Shown in pieces: positions 1-7,989 of a stretch of 64,000 nt of DNA. The notes beneath the pieces were generated by a model. That model made no database searches. It saw nothing but the letters and a program-made list of their open reading frames with translations, and was not told where the DNA came from. The stretch is from NCBI RefSeq assembly GCF_002150505.1, contig NZ_MSSV01000002.1, forward strand, positions 310,001-374,000. The letters run 5' to 3'. Numbering within the stretch: position 1 is the first letter of the stretch; each line of letters opens with the position of its first letter. Both the position numbers and the translations under genes were made by a program. Origin of the DNA: Algoriphagus ratkowskyi (lineage in GTDB: Bacteria; Bacteroidota; Bacteroidia; Cytophagales; Cyclobacteriaceae).

Positions 1-1060
1 TTGTGCTTCCTTGTGCTAATTTTATTATTTCCCTTCTAAAGAGTTCGCTTCTGAATAAATAGCGAGAATATTCTGGAACTAGTTCAGTAAGTGAGTTTGG
101 GCGAAATCCAAAACAGAAGCTATTCAAGTAAACTTCATCCACTTCATCAAGCAAAACAGAAGCTGTACCTATCTCATTTGGGGTTTCAGATGAAGTTGTA
201 AAAAATATATCACCGTACTGTACCTTACTTTGGTTTTCTCCTTCTTCAATTTCAACAAGGCCAAAGTCCTCTAAATTAATTTTAGAGTTACCGAAAATCT
301 GCATGTATTGTACATATGGCTTACCCTTTCCGAAATCGACTTTGGTTTTGCCAGTGAGTCCATTAAATGTGCTTCCGATTGCTCCCAACTTCTTCTCCTC
401 CCAATTTGGAAAATCTTTTCCATTTTCATTTTTAAATCGAGTTTCTGGAGCCTGTCCGCCTTTTGGCGGAAATAGTTGCTGCATCAGGCCTTTTTTGTAA
501 TCCTCTAGTTTAGCTTTTTTCTTTTGCAAGAGTTGGATGCGCTTGTCAAAGACTGTTAAGAAATAGGCAATTTTTTGTTGTTCACTGTAAGAAGGCACAT
601 TCCTCTTTATGTCTGAAAAATCCTTAAAGTATAACCTTAGACGATCATCAGTTAGTCCATAAGAATAAGCCCAAAACAGATAGAGACTTCGTTTTTTGGC
701 AAAGAGGTATGAATAAAAAGAAGAGTTCTGATTTTTTTTTGGGTGTAATACAACATATGCGGGACTCACCATAGATTCAGTGTGCGCAAGCCCAATTGCT
801 CCCTGCCACATTCTCATCATATTATAAACTAAGTCACCAGAAACCACAGCCAAATTATCTTCTGCCTTTGCATTTTTTTGAATATTTCTCTCAAGAGAAT
901 CTCGAGAAATTAAACCATGTGCTTGAGAAACTGAATATATTGGTAATGAAGCATTTCCTTTTTTGCGACTATTTATAAAAACCTCTCCCATTTTCTTCTC
1001 ATTCCAGAAATCTTCAAATTCAGGAAATCTTATTTTAGGTACAATATTCACTTGTGCCAT
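1..1060 (-). CDS. hsdS: Type I restriction-modification specificity subunit HsdS (partial, 3' end outside window)
   Basis: This is the DNA-recognition subunit of a type I restriction-modification enzyme. The frame is open from an ATG at 1060 to the window edge, about 353 codons. The first target-recognition domain covers roughly residues 15-150. It is followed by the typical central helical spacer with EQQKIAYFLTVFDKRIQLL (about 160-185), then the second recognition domain starting near NWEEKKLGAIG. The translation ends at the edge in AQGSTR-like residues, which normally begin the second conserved helix, so only a short C-terminal part is missing. The start lies 3 bp after the hsdM stop, so the two are co-transcribed. 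HsdS normally has about 400 residues, and this copy looks intact as far as it can be seen. The target sequence cannot be predicted. Confidence 0.93.
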   Translation of the reverse strand, partial: MAQVNIVPKIRFPEFEDFWNEKKMGEVFINSRKKGNASLPIYSVSQAHGLISRDSLERNIQKNAKAEDNLAVVSGDLVYNMMRMWQGAIGLAHTESMVSPAYVVLHPKKNQNSSFYSYLFAKKRSLYLFWAYSYGLTDDRLRLYFKDFSDIKRNVPSYSEQQKIAYFLTVFDKRIQLLQKKKAKLEDYKKGLMQQLFPPKGGQAPETRFKNENGKDFPNWEEKKLGAIGSTFNGLTGKTKVDFGKGKPYVQYMQIFGNSKINLEDFGLVEIEEGENQSKVQYGDIFFTTSSETPNEIGTASVLLDEVDEVYLNSFCFGFRPNSLTELVPEYSRYLFRSELFRREIIKLAQGST

Positions 1061-1063
1061 AGC

Positions 1064-2632
1064 TTAAAAGGGAGTTGTGATTTTGAGTTCATTACAAAAT
1101 TTAGCAATGGTGTCATTGATATTTTTCAAATCTGATTCTATGTCTTTGAGTTCTGTAGATACCATATCTAAATCTATGGGAGCTTCTTCTTCAAAGGTAT
1201 CCACATAGCGCGGGATGTTGAGGTTGTATCCATTTTCAGCAATTTCAGCTAAGGTGGCTACATAGCTGTATTTATCTAAGGTCTCACGGTTTCGGTAGGT
1301 GTTTACAATGCGTTTCACGTCTTCGTCTCGCAATACGTTTTGGTTGCCTTCTTTTACGTAATGGTTGTCCCCACCGGCATCAATGAATACAATATTGTCA
1401 TCTACCTCACGGCATTTCTTCAGCACCAAAATACAGGTAGGAATAGCAGTGCCATAAAAGATATTGGCTGGTAAACCTATCACAGCATCCAAGGCATTCA
1501 TTTCTTTAATGATGTATTCTCGAATATGTCCTTCGGCCGCCCCTCTAAATAACACGCCATGCGGAAATACACTTGCCATAATACCATTGTCAGCCAACTG
1601 ATAAAGCATGTGGGTTAAGAAAGCGTAATCTGCTTTGGTTTTTGGTGCTAATCGTCCGTATTGGCTAAATCGTTCATCTGTATTAAACAGTGGGTTAGCA
1701 TCACCTTTCCAATGCGCTGAAAAAGGAGGGTTGGCTACCACCGCTTCAAAACGTTTGTCCAAGTGTTGCGGATTTTCTAAAGTATCCTCTTGCATGATAT
1801 TGAACTCACGAAAATGAACGTCATGCAAAATCATGTTCATTCGTGCAAGGTTGTATGTAGTGCGATTTAATTCTTGACCGTAAAACTCACTTACCTCTGC
1901 TTCTTTTTTTACCCTCAAAAGCAAGGAGCCAGAACCGCAAGTTGGATCATATACTGATTTCAGTTTTGATTTTCCAGTGGTAACAATCTTGGCTAAAATT
2001 GAAGATACTTGTTGGGGTGTATAAAATTCTCCAGCCGATTTTCCAGCACCTGCAGCAAATTTTCCTATCAAATATTCATATGCATCACCCAATACATCTG
2101 ATTCTATTTCATTGAGCTTAAAATCAATCTTATCTAAATGTGTCAGGATTTTTACTATTATTTCATTTCGGGCGCTAATAGTTCTACCAATTTTGGTAGA
2201 GTTCAAATCTAAATCCTCAAACAAGGCATTAAAATCTTCTTCAGATTCCGTACCCATAGTACTTTGCTCAATATGGTTAAGTACAGATTTTAGGTCTTCT
2301 AGAATATAGTTGCTCTCACTTTCAATATCTGCATTTCCTTTAGCAGCCAACACAGAAAATAGTTGAGCAGGCTCTAAGAAGTAGCCCAACTTCAGCAATG
2401 ACTCTTCTTTGATTGCAGCTAAGGTTTCTTGATCTGTTACTTTTTTGTAATCCGTTACTGCTTCACCAACTAGCAATTCATTGGCATAAAGCGCTTGTTT
2501 TTCTGATAGGTATTTATAAAAGATAAAGCCAAGAATATAGTCACGGTAATCGTCTGCACTGATTTTACCTCTTAGTAGATTTGCTATACCCCATAGTTGG
2601 GACTCGAGCTGTTTCTTTTGGTCTTCTGACAT
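1064..2632 (-). CDS. hsdM: Type I restriction-modification DNA methyltransferase subunit HsdM
   Basis: The 522-residue N6-adenine methyltransferase subunit would assemble with HsdS to methylate the host recognition site. An N-terminal helical HsdM domain (residues 5-150) precedes the Rossmann methyltransferase core. GEFYTP is at 201-206, the S-adenosylmethionine-binding motif DPTCGSGSLLL at 229-239, and the catalytic motif IV NPPF at 301-304. Length and motifs are normal for the family. The ATG at 2632 gives the expected N terminus. hsdS follows 3 bp downstream. No hsdR is present; it would have to lie beyond the left edge, or the system acts as a methylase only. A dyad at 2653-2683, just upstream of the start, may be regulatory. 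Confidence 0.96.
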   Translation of the reverse strand: MSEDQKKQLESQLWGIANLLRGKISADDYRDYILGFIFYKYLSEKQALYANELLVGEAVTDYKKVTDQETLAAIKEESLLKLGYFLEPAQLFSVLAAKGNADIESESNYILEDLKSVLNHIEQSTMGTESEEDFNALFEDLDLNSTKIGRTISARNEIIVKILTHLDKIDFKLNEIESDVLGDAYEYLIGKFAAGAGKSAGEFYTPQQVSSILAKIVTTGKSKLKSVYDPTCGSGSLLLRVKKEAEVSEFYGQELNRTTYNLARMNMILHDVHFREFNIMQEDTLENPQHLDKRFEAVVANPPFSAHWKGDANPLFNTDERFSQYGRLAPKTKADYAFLTHMLYQLADNGIMASVFPHGVLFRGAAEGHIREYIIKEMNALDAVIGLPANIFYGTAIPTCILVLKKCREVDDNIVFIDAGGDNHYVKEGNQNVLRDEDVKRIVNTYRNRETLDKYSYVATLAEIAENGYNLNIPRYVDTFEEEAPIDLDMVSTELKDIESDLKNINDTIAKFCNELKITTPF

Positions 2633-2652
2633 TTGTGGGAATAATACTTTTA

Positions 2653-2683
2653 GTCACCTAAATGGGAAAACTTTCCCTGTGAC
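2653..2683. promoter_or_regulatory. Nested inverted repeat upstream of hsdM
   Basis: An inner perfect dyad, GGGAAA (2664-2669) and TTTCCC (2672-2677) with a 2-nt gap, lies inside an outer pair GTCAC (2653-2657) and GTGAC (2679-2683). It sits 21 bp upstream of the hsdM start codon and about 140 bp after the DUF4917 stop codon. It could be an operator for the restriction-modification operon or a weak terminator of the upstream gene; there is no T-run to favour a terminator. Confidence 0.3.
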
Positions 2684-2825
2684 AGATTTGGAAAAGGTTG
2701 AAGATAACTAAATCCAAAAATTTCATACTCACCGCTCAGATGTTTTTTGGATTGAATATGAAATCACTACTATGTGTATTCACTATTTTTGAGGGTTTTA
2801 CGCAAAAAGTCCTATGATTTGATAT

Positions 2826-3908
2826 TTACCCCCAGACATTTGCTGTTTGAGAATCATAATAATCAATTTCTAAAGGATGTATACTCCTTGAACTTTTTAA
2901 ACTTTCTGCTAAAGAAATGATGTGCTGGTTATTAGTACTTGATGGATCTCCGTAAATGCCAACAAACAATTTCTTAATCTTACCATTTGCAACTTTATTG
3001 AAAATGTGTCTATCGTTCTCGCTAAATGAAACTCCGTAGGTAAAGAGACAGGTATTTCCAGGTTTGCCAAAACCGGCTTGTGCCACTCCATCGAAACTTT
3101 CATAAGAGTTAAACAAATAAGCATTATGAGTGATTTTGCTCATTTTCTTCTCACTATCTCCCTCTGTTACAAATAGCGGAAATTTATTCAGCCGAAGAGC
3201 CATTCTTGCTTGTTGAATTAGGGTTGTGCCAGTATTTACCCACGAAAATTTTTCTAATTGAAAGCCAACATCAAATAGGTGGAGAGCACCATGTATATAA
3301 TGAATATTTTGATTGGAGGCCTTTCCCTGCCATGTTAGCTCATTTGCCACCTCTATTTCTCCATTTTCTACAATTGTATCTCGTCCAAACCCATCATTAT
3401 GTACTAATTTAAATCCTTCATTATCAATTTCATGCATTAGCGTCCAATAAAGCAGTAAATCATAGTTTAAAGTATACACTCTTCCTTTCGAACCTTTGAA
3501 GACAAAATTTGAAAGAAATTTACGGCAATAGGAATATTTTTCTTGTTCTATTTGTGATGGGTATTCCGGATGTCTGTTTGCAATAGTATCGATTAGAAGC
3601 TCTTTAATTTTATCAGCATCCAAGCTCATTTTACCACATAATTCATCTAATTTTTCGCTATACGCCGGCAATAATACTGATGACTTCTCTAGCGCATTAA
3701 TAACAAGTTCAAAGTCTGTGGTTGAAAGTTTTTTAAATGCTAATTCTATTTCTGGATTATCGCTAAAATCAGCTTCTGCAAAAAGTGAATTGTATGTGAA
3801 AATAGTTGGAATACAAGCAATACTGAATCCATTACCTAACAGTAAATGTCTAGTGTTACAAGAAGCCGATTTAAGGATAGCCTCCTGAAAAGTCAATAAC
3901 TCTATCAT
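2826..3908 (-). CDS. DUF4917 (SIR2-like fold) family protein, putative defence gene
   Basis: A 360-residue protein with a nucleotide-binding-like start GNGFSI (25-30), a TLNYD motif (146-150) and HGALH (206-210). These are the layout and motifs of the DUF4917 / SIR2-like group, where the GNGFS loop and the (N/T)YD and HG elements correspond to the NAD-binding pocket of sirtuin-fold proteins. Such proteins recur in bacterial defence loci, where SIR2-like enzymes can deplete NAD. No transmembrane segment or extra effector domain is visible. It lies 194 bp upstream of hsdM on the same strand, so it is probably a passenger of the type I cluster or a separate defence gene. The family assignment is fairly firm; the enzymatic activity is inference. 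Confidence 0.7.
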   Translation of the reverse strand: MIELLTFQEAILKSASCNTRHLLLGNGFSIACIPTIFTYNSLFAEADFSDNPEIELAFKKLSTTDFELVINALEKSSVLLPAYSEKLDELCGKMSLDADKIKELLIDTIANRHPEYPSQIEQEKYSYCRKFLSNFVFKGSKGRVYTLNYDLLLYWTLMHEIDNEGFKLVHNDGFGRDTIVENGEIEVANELTWQGKASNQNIHYIHGALHLFDVGFQLEKFSWVNTGTTLIQQARMALRLNKFPLFVTEGDSEKKMSKITHNAYLFNSYESFDGVAQAGFGKPGNTCLFTYGVSFSENDRHIFNKVANGKIKKLFVGIYGDPSSTNNQHIISLAESLKSSRSIHPLEIDYYDSQTANVWG

Positions 3909-3982
3909 AAAGATATTTTTTTATTTATTTGACATTAAAACTAATCCATCAAATTTCTAGGCTTTGATACGCAACTTTTTTA

Positions 3983-4366
3983 TTATCCCTCATGCTGCCA
4001 GCAATTACTACTTCCATCTGCTGATTTTCGTGAACACCTTGTCCCCCCTTTAGTGGTTGCTTTGCATTGACTGGATGCTTGCGTTGGTTGAGTTTGCTTC
4101 TTTGGCTCCATTTTACTCTGTTCTGAAGACAAAGGAAGAGGTTTGGCTTCCCCAGTTTCAGTACTGGAAGGCTTGCATACCAGACAGGCAGTTAAGCCTT
4201 TCTTTTTGGCCGCTACCAGATCCGATGCCCAGCCTGTTTTGGCATAGCGACAGGATTCTTTATGATACTTCGCTCCTGTCTTAGTGATGAAGACAGTTTG
4301 CGCCTGAAGCTGGGCAGCAAAGTGGAATAGAATCGTAAACAGCAAGCCATAGCCAAGCTTATACAT
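3983..4366 (-). CDS. Small secreted protein with YHxxxC and DUF5763-like cysteine motifs
   Basis: This 127-residue protein begins with a clear signal peptide (residues 1-22, ending LQAQ). It then has YHKESCRYA followed by CLVC, a motif found in many exported bacterial proteins next to nuclease or SH3-type domains. A low-complexity Pro/Gln linker follows. The C-terminal module, CKATTKGGTRCSRK...CWQH (about 102-124), resembles the DUF5763 motif, a small probable zinc knuckle with conserved C, C, C and H. No catalytic domain is visible, so a metal-binding or adaptor role is likely. The palindrome ATACCCTGTACAGGGTAT lies 156 bp upstream of the start. Confidence 0.65.
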   Translation of the reverse strand: MYKLGYGLLFTILFHFAAQLQAQTVFITKTGAKYHKESCRYAKTGWASDLVAAKKKGLTACLVCKPSSTETGEAKPLPLSSEQSKMEPKKQTQPTQASSQCKATTKGGTRCSRKSADGSSNCWQHEG

Positions 4367-4521
4367 CCGAGTTAGAATAAGTGAAAGATGGGTTTCCGGA
4401 TTTAAGCCCGAAATGAGTCAATAAAAGTTGGTTATCTTCAAGGATCTTGTCCCTCTTAGAAAGTGAGAGCAACAGGCGCTTAAGAGCAAAGGCAAGAAAG
4501 GGAATAAAATGATCCGAAAAC

Positions 4522-4539
4522 ATACCCTGTACAGGGTAT
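4522..4539. promoter_or_regulatory. Recurring ATACCC/GGGTAT palindrome, copy 1
   Basis: A perfect 18-bp palindrome, ATACCCTGTACAGGGTAT, identical to the copy at 5998-6015 and nearly identical to copies at 13890-13907 and 29572-29589. It lies 156 bp upstream of the minus-strand gene starting at 4366 and 17 bp downstream of the gene ending at 4556. It could therefore be an operator or a terminator stem here. Copies in front of the Ter-type and cas operons favour a protein-binding site. Confidence 0.55.
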
Positions 4540-4555
4540 TTTTGAGCCTTTTAGT

Positions 4556-5077
4556 CTATAAATCATTTGTTTTAGATACCTTAAATGGTTTCTCTTCCAA
4601 GTCCTTTGGCACAAAATACATTTCTTCAGTTTTATATGCTTTTCGTGATTTAGTCAAAACCTTGTATTGTAAGAAGAGCTTCTTAGTAAGCAAATCAGGT
4701 GTTAGTTTGAACCGATAATACCGAACTAACTGTGAACCTGCCCCTATTGAGTGGGGTCTAGTGAATTGTTCGCGTAATTCCCAAAAACTTATTTTGGTAT
4801 TCCCAAAATTGTCTTGTAGCATAAAGGTTTGCTTTGGTCCTAATAAGTGTCGCTGCTGAATCTCAGTGATAAAAATTTCATCTGTATTGTTATTGAGTAT
4901 TTCAAGCTCTAAATAGGCATACCCCCCATTTTTGGTGGTTTCCCTCCGAACATATTTGATTTTCACTTGGACTTTGGAATTCTTTCTTCTCCAGCTAGGC
5001 AGATTCCTAATCAAAAAATAAATGAGAAGAGTCAAGAAGAATATCGCAATAACGGTTTCTAGGATATCATTAGCCAT
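4556..5077 (-). CDS. Hypothetical single-pass membrane protein
   Basis: A 173-residue protein. Residues 7-25 form one hydrophobic helix (ETVIAIFFLTLLIYFLI), followed by a basic stretch (SWRRKN) and a soluble, mostly beta-strand domain (about 35-150) with alternating hydrophobic residues. The topology suggests an N-out or short-N membrane anchor with the domain in the cytoplasm, by the positive-inside rule. No family was recognised and no catalytic motif can be seen. It stands alone, flanked by intergenic DNA. A perfect palindrome 17 bp past the stop could serve as its terminator. Confidence 0.6.
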   Translation of the reverse strand: MANDILETVIAIFFLTLLIYFLIRNLPSWRRKNSKVQVKIKYVRRETTKNGGYAYLELEILNNNTDEIFITEIQQRHLLGPKQTFMLQDNFGNTKISFWELREQFTRPHSIGAGSQLVRYYRFKLTPDLLTKKLFLQYKVLTKSRKAYKTEEMYFVPKDLEEKPFKVSKTNDL

Positions 5078-5231
5078 AACTTGCTTTGTAAAAACGTTAA
5101 CTAATTTTAATTAAAGCAAATCGTCAAAATCGCAAGTGCCCGCCTGGGTGTAGTCAAATCGTCATTTTGACTGGGTGGGATTTGTAATTCCACCCTTATA
5201 TACTTACCAATTTACAATTGGCTTCATAACC

Positions 5232-5498
5232 TCACACACTATCCTCATTCTTATTTATTCGATTCCGTCTAGGACGCATCACGACTTTGGTGTTAGTCGC
5301 AGGTAAGAATATTTTGTCATGGATCAGATTGTGACTCTGCACTCGGGTAGGATTGTGGTAGATAACTATCCCACATTTAAGCACCTCTTTTTTAATATTG
5401 CCTTTTTCCAGGTGATAATTCAGTACTGAATAGGCCTGATCCCAGTCATGGCCGTTTAATTTGATGATTTCTTCAAAAGTGATAATGGGTACATCCAT
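5232..5498 (-). CDS. Hypothetical small protein (88 aa)
   Basis: An ATG-initiated 88-residue frame with an acidic/helical N-terminal half (TFEEIIKLNGHDWDQAYSVL) and a very basic tail (RPRRNRINKN). The composition looks like a real soluble protein, possibly nucleic-acid binding through its C terminus, but no family is recognised. It is flanked by about 150 bp and 550 bp of non-coding DNA, so it appears to be an orphan gene in the defence island. Confidence 0.45.
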   Translation of the reverse strand: MDVPIITFEEIIKLNGHDWDQAYSVLNYHLEKGNIKKEVLKCGIVIYHNPTRVQSHNLIHDKIFLPATNTKVVMRPRRNRINKNEDSV

Positions 5499-6050
5499 TG
5501 TAGATAAGTCTGTGGGTTTACCTAACCAATTTCGGAATTATCAGCAATAAACCAGTAGATAGCTTATTGATCCAAAACCTTAAAAGCCAAAAAATGTAAC
5601 ACTTACTTCTGTATTCATATACCATATCCTTTTAGTAAAGGTTGAATGCTAAATGAGTCATAAGTAAGCAAGTTGGATAGGGCCGCTCTATCAGTTGATT
5701 GCTACTGAAACTACGGTTTCCACCCCTTCTTTCACGTATGCATTTTCGACCCATCTTCGATGCCTGATTGGACAAGCATCGTAGGAGCATCGTATGAACT
5801 TCGTAGGAGAATCGAATTTAAGCTTACTTTCAAGTCGTTATATTACTAGCTTATACTATGGATTAAACATGAGAAGACCTAGAGAAAGAACAAGGCAATA
5901 AATAGGAAGGAATGAAGAAGTTTCTTCGTCAAGGTTAGCTGAGTTGGTAGGACTAGAATACCTTGTAGGTAAGAAAGAGACTTTAATACTCAAAATAATA
6001 CCCTGTACAGGGTATTTTCAAGGTCTTGGGTATCCAATAAAACAAATTAT
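5499..6050. other. Intergenic region with an 11-bp tandem repeat and palindrome copy 2
   Basis: No convincing gene is seen on either strand. The segment holds three adjacent 11-bp units, GCATCGTAGGA (5776-5786), GCATCGTATGA (5787-5797) and ACTTCGTAGGA (5798-5808). The ATACCC/GGGTAT palindrome at 5998-6015 is near its right end. Confidence 0.5.
5998..6015. promoter_or_regulatory. Recurring ATACCC/GGGTAT palindrome, copy 2
   Basis: A perfect palindrome, ATACCCTGTACAGGGTAT, extendable to 20 bp (5997-6016), followed by a short T-run. It lies 35 bp past the stop of the small minus-strand gene at 6051-6197 and 500 bp upstream of the gene starting at 5498. At this copy alone it could act as a terminator stem. 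Confidence 0.5.
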
Positions 6051-6197
6051 CTACTTACACCCATTCTTTGCGCAGGTTATTCTTTCATTGGTATTCACCC
6101 AATGCTCTGCTTTTTCAGTGGTATCGAAACCACATCCGGTTCTATCTCCTTTTTGCCCTTGATGAACTTCGTTCGTTGGATTGTGCTTAACAGCCAT
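6051..6197 (-). CDS. Small cysteine-containing hypothetical protein (48 aa)
   Basis: The ATG at 6197 gives a 48-residue protein, MAVKHNPTNEVHQGQKGDRT and so on, ending CAKNGCK. The frame can be extended upstream to 6236, but that leader (MCFPPIINLIKI) looks non-coding. The mature sequence is polar with three cysteines (CGF, CAKNGC) and conserved-looking His, Trp and Gly residues, suggesting a small metal-binding or DNA-associated protein. Compositionally it looks like a real gene, but no family is named with confidence. Confidence 0.45.
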   Translation of the reverse strand: MAVKHNPTNEVHQGQKGDRTGCGFDTTEKAEHWVNTNERITCAKNGCK

Positions 6198-6437
6198 GAT
6201 GATTTTGATTAAGTTGATTATAGGTGGAAAGCACATAAACCCATGTTTTCATGATTCTTTGTGCTCTTCGACCGATTTACACTCTAAAAACACATCAAGC
6301 ACAAAACAATACAGACAGTATATGTCTAACAATCAGCATTTTACAAAATTTCACGGCCACACTTTATACCTCATCCTTAAACTAACACCTAGATTTTTAA
6401 AGAAAAGTGTGTGGATAAATGATTTTCTGCCAGACAC

Positions 6438-6468
6438 AAAAAAAAAGGAACCCTAAAGAGTTCCTTTT
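6438..6468 (-). terminator. Rho-independent terminator after the DUF4325 gene
   Basis: A stem AAAAGGAAC/GTTCCTTTT with an 8-nt loop. On the minus strand it is followed by a run of nine T residues, 23 bp past the stop codon at 6491. The flanking A- and T-runs mean it may work in both directions. Confidence 0.7.
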
Positions 6469-6490
6469 CAATATTCAATACTATTTCAAA

Positions 6491-6781
6491 TCAAGCATTC
6501 GCTCCTGAGCGGAAGCCCTGGATGTAGTGCCTAAGCATATTTGCTTGCGTATGGGTAACTTCTGAAGGTTTCACAAGAGAAAGAAAATTATCCAAACCCA
6601 TTTCTTCAATCAAATTACCAAAGGAGGAATTTAAAAATGAAGAGGATGGGGCACTAGCACCACTAAAAGAAAGTGAAATCTGATCTCCCCCAACCAATGC
6701 ACTTTTTAACACCGCATAAAGCGTATAGCCAGCAGTGTTGGTGTAAGTATCTGTTACTACGTCTGTTAATTTAATTTTCAT
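6491..6781 (-). CDS. DUF4325 (STAS-like) domain protein
   Basis: A 96-residue single-domain protein. It shows the DUF4325 pattern: a beta strand with GDQISLSFSGA, then SSSFLNSSFGNLIE (about 46-60) and a short C-terminal helix. DUF4325 is a STAS-related fold. STAS-like proteins typically bind partner ATP-binding (anti-sigma-like) proteins or act as small regulatory modules, and are often found beside HTH or ATPase genes in accessory DNA. No partner is adjacent here. A strong terminator follows directly at 6438-6468, so this is a monocistronic unit. The family call is reasonably secure; the role is unknown. Confidence 0.65.
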   Translation of the reverse strand: MKIKLTDVVTDTYTNTAGYTLYAVLKSALVGGDQISLSFSGASAPSSSFLNSSFGNLIEEMGLDNFLSLVKPSEVTHTQANMLRHYIQGFRSGANA

Positions 6782-7024
6782 AAGGCTGCAAATTTAGAGT
6801 TAAAATCAATGATTCAACCGCCTTCACCAATGGAAGTTTTCATATCACTCTTGTTGACTGGCTAGAAAGTCCAAACGAAATCTTGGTAAAGCAATTGGTT
6901 TTTCCCTGAAAAATCTTCTACCTCGTATTCAACGAGATAGCTTCTTAAAGAAGAGGTCTCACATTGCAGTAAATGATAATCTAATCCAACTAAAAATCAA
7001 CATCACTTTCCAAAACAACTTGTA

Positions 7025-7591
7025 TTATTTTGTATTTAATTTATGAGGGTATAAATCAAAATACATTTGCCGTGTATCGGCATTTTTATCATCCTCAGTA
7101 AATAAAACAAATCCATTCCTCAAGTAAAAACTAATTGACCTCATGTTGTTATAGGCATCTAAAGTGATGAATCTACATCCTGTTCTATTATTATCAATGA
7201 ATAAAGTCTTTATGTAATCAAGAAGAGCCTCACCCACTCCTTTGGATTGGTAATTTTCTGAAACTCCAAACCTTCCGATTTTCATAGCAGGATGACTCTT
7301 ATAATTTCTTTTAGCTGTTCCATGCACAAATATTTTTTGGATTTTTTTTAGCCAACTTGATTTAGAAAATTGCTCATAGCTAATGCGATCGTTGAGTAAA
7401 CTAAAAAACGCAATGATTTCGCTATCATCCTCCAAAATATAAGTGACCGCCAAAAGTTGATCCATATGATCCAATGCATCATTTAACAAGAACTCATTTA
7501 AATCAGAATCCCCACAATCGAATGGTTTAAATTCATATTGTGGGGATAATCTTACTAGTCTATATTTACTTATATCAAATAATTCGCTCAT
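7025..7591 (-). CDS. GNAT-family N-acetyltransferase
   Basis: An acetyl-CoA-dependent acyltransferase of 188 residues. The acetyl-CoA-binding motif A is KIGRFGVSENYQSKGVGEALL (about 104-125, with Q/R-x-x-G-x-G/A as QSKGVGEA). The motif B region follows with ITLDAYNNMRSISFYLRNGF (about 143-163). The N terminus (LSPQYEFKPFDCGDSDLNEFL) matches the GNAT subgroup that includes TacT-type toxins. The chosen start is the ATG at 7591; a TTG one codon earlier is possible. It begins 5 bp after the stop of a small basic protein at 7597-7755, an arrangement typical of toxin-antitoxin pairs. Toxicity is inference; it could equally be a small-molecule acetyltransferase. Confidence 0.8.
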   Translation of the reverse strand: MSELFDISKYRLVRLSPQYEFKPFDCGDSDLNEFLLNDALDHMDQLLAVTYILEDDSEIIAFFSLLNDRISYEQFSKSSWLKKIQKIFVHGTAKRNYKSHPAMKIGRFGVSENYQSKGVGEALLDYIKTLFIDNNRTGCRFITLDAYNNMRSISFYLRNGFVLFTEDDKNADTRQMYFDLYPHKLNTK

Positions 7592-7596
7592 CAAAA

Positions 7597-7755
7597 TCAG
7601 AAAGTTGCTATACTTTTCAATTTTTCATAGTTAGATTTCATTCTTGCTCTAACCTCCGTACTCACTTTAGCGCCTCGGTTATTTTTAATATCTTGATTGA
7701 ATTTAACCGCATCCTTGCCCTTCAAGAAAGGGGTTTCTTTAATAGGTTTTGCCAT
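7597..7755 (-). CDS. Small basic protein upstream of the GNAT gene, putative antitoxin or partner
   Basis: A 52-residue frame starting at the ATG at 7755 (MAKPIKETPFLKGKDAVKFN and on to KLKSIATF). It is rich in Lys and Arg, with an N-terminal segment of the kind common in short Bacteroidota proteins encoded directly before GNAT genes. The stop codon is 5 bp from the GNAT start, so the two are almost certainly co-translated. No ribbon-helix-helix signature is clear. It is probably the cognate partner of the acetyltransferase, either as antitoxin or as specificity factor. Confidence 0.6.
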   Translation of the reverse strand: MAKPIKETPFLKGKDAVKFNQDIKNNRGAKVSTEVRARMKSNYEKLKSIATF

Positions 7756-7989
7756 ATTTACGATTTCATTTACAATTTAGTCCTTCGAAATTTCTTATTG
7801 ATTTACAAGTTTAAATCTCGGAATTATGCTTCAGCCTTTAACTACAAATATACTACCTGAATTTTGATTTTAACAATTTAAAACAAAAACCTCTCATTAC
7901 TAAACATTCAGGACCCTACTTTGCTTCTAGTATCGGATAGACTTCCTGACTGGCTCAAACTTTTCATCTCACTCACATGAGAGACAAAA

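Noticed and set aside
4522..4539. Palindromes interpreted only as transcription terminators
   Set aside because: Copies 1 and 2 would fit, but copy 3 (13890) lies between divergent starts and copy 4 (29572) upstream of an operon with no gene ending nearby.
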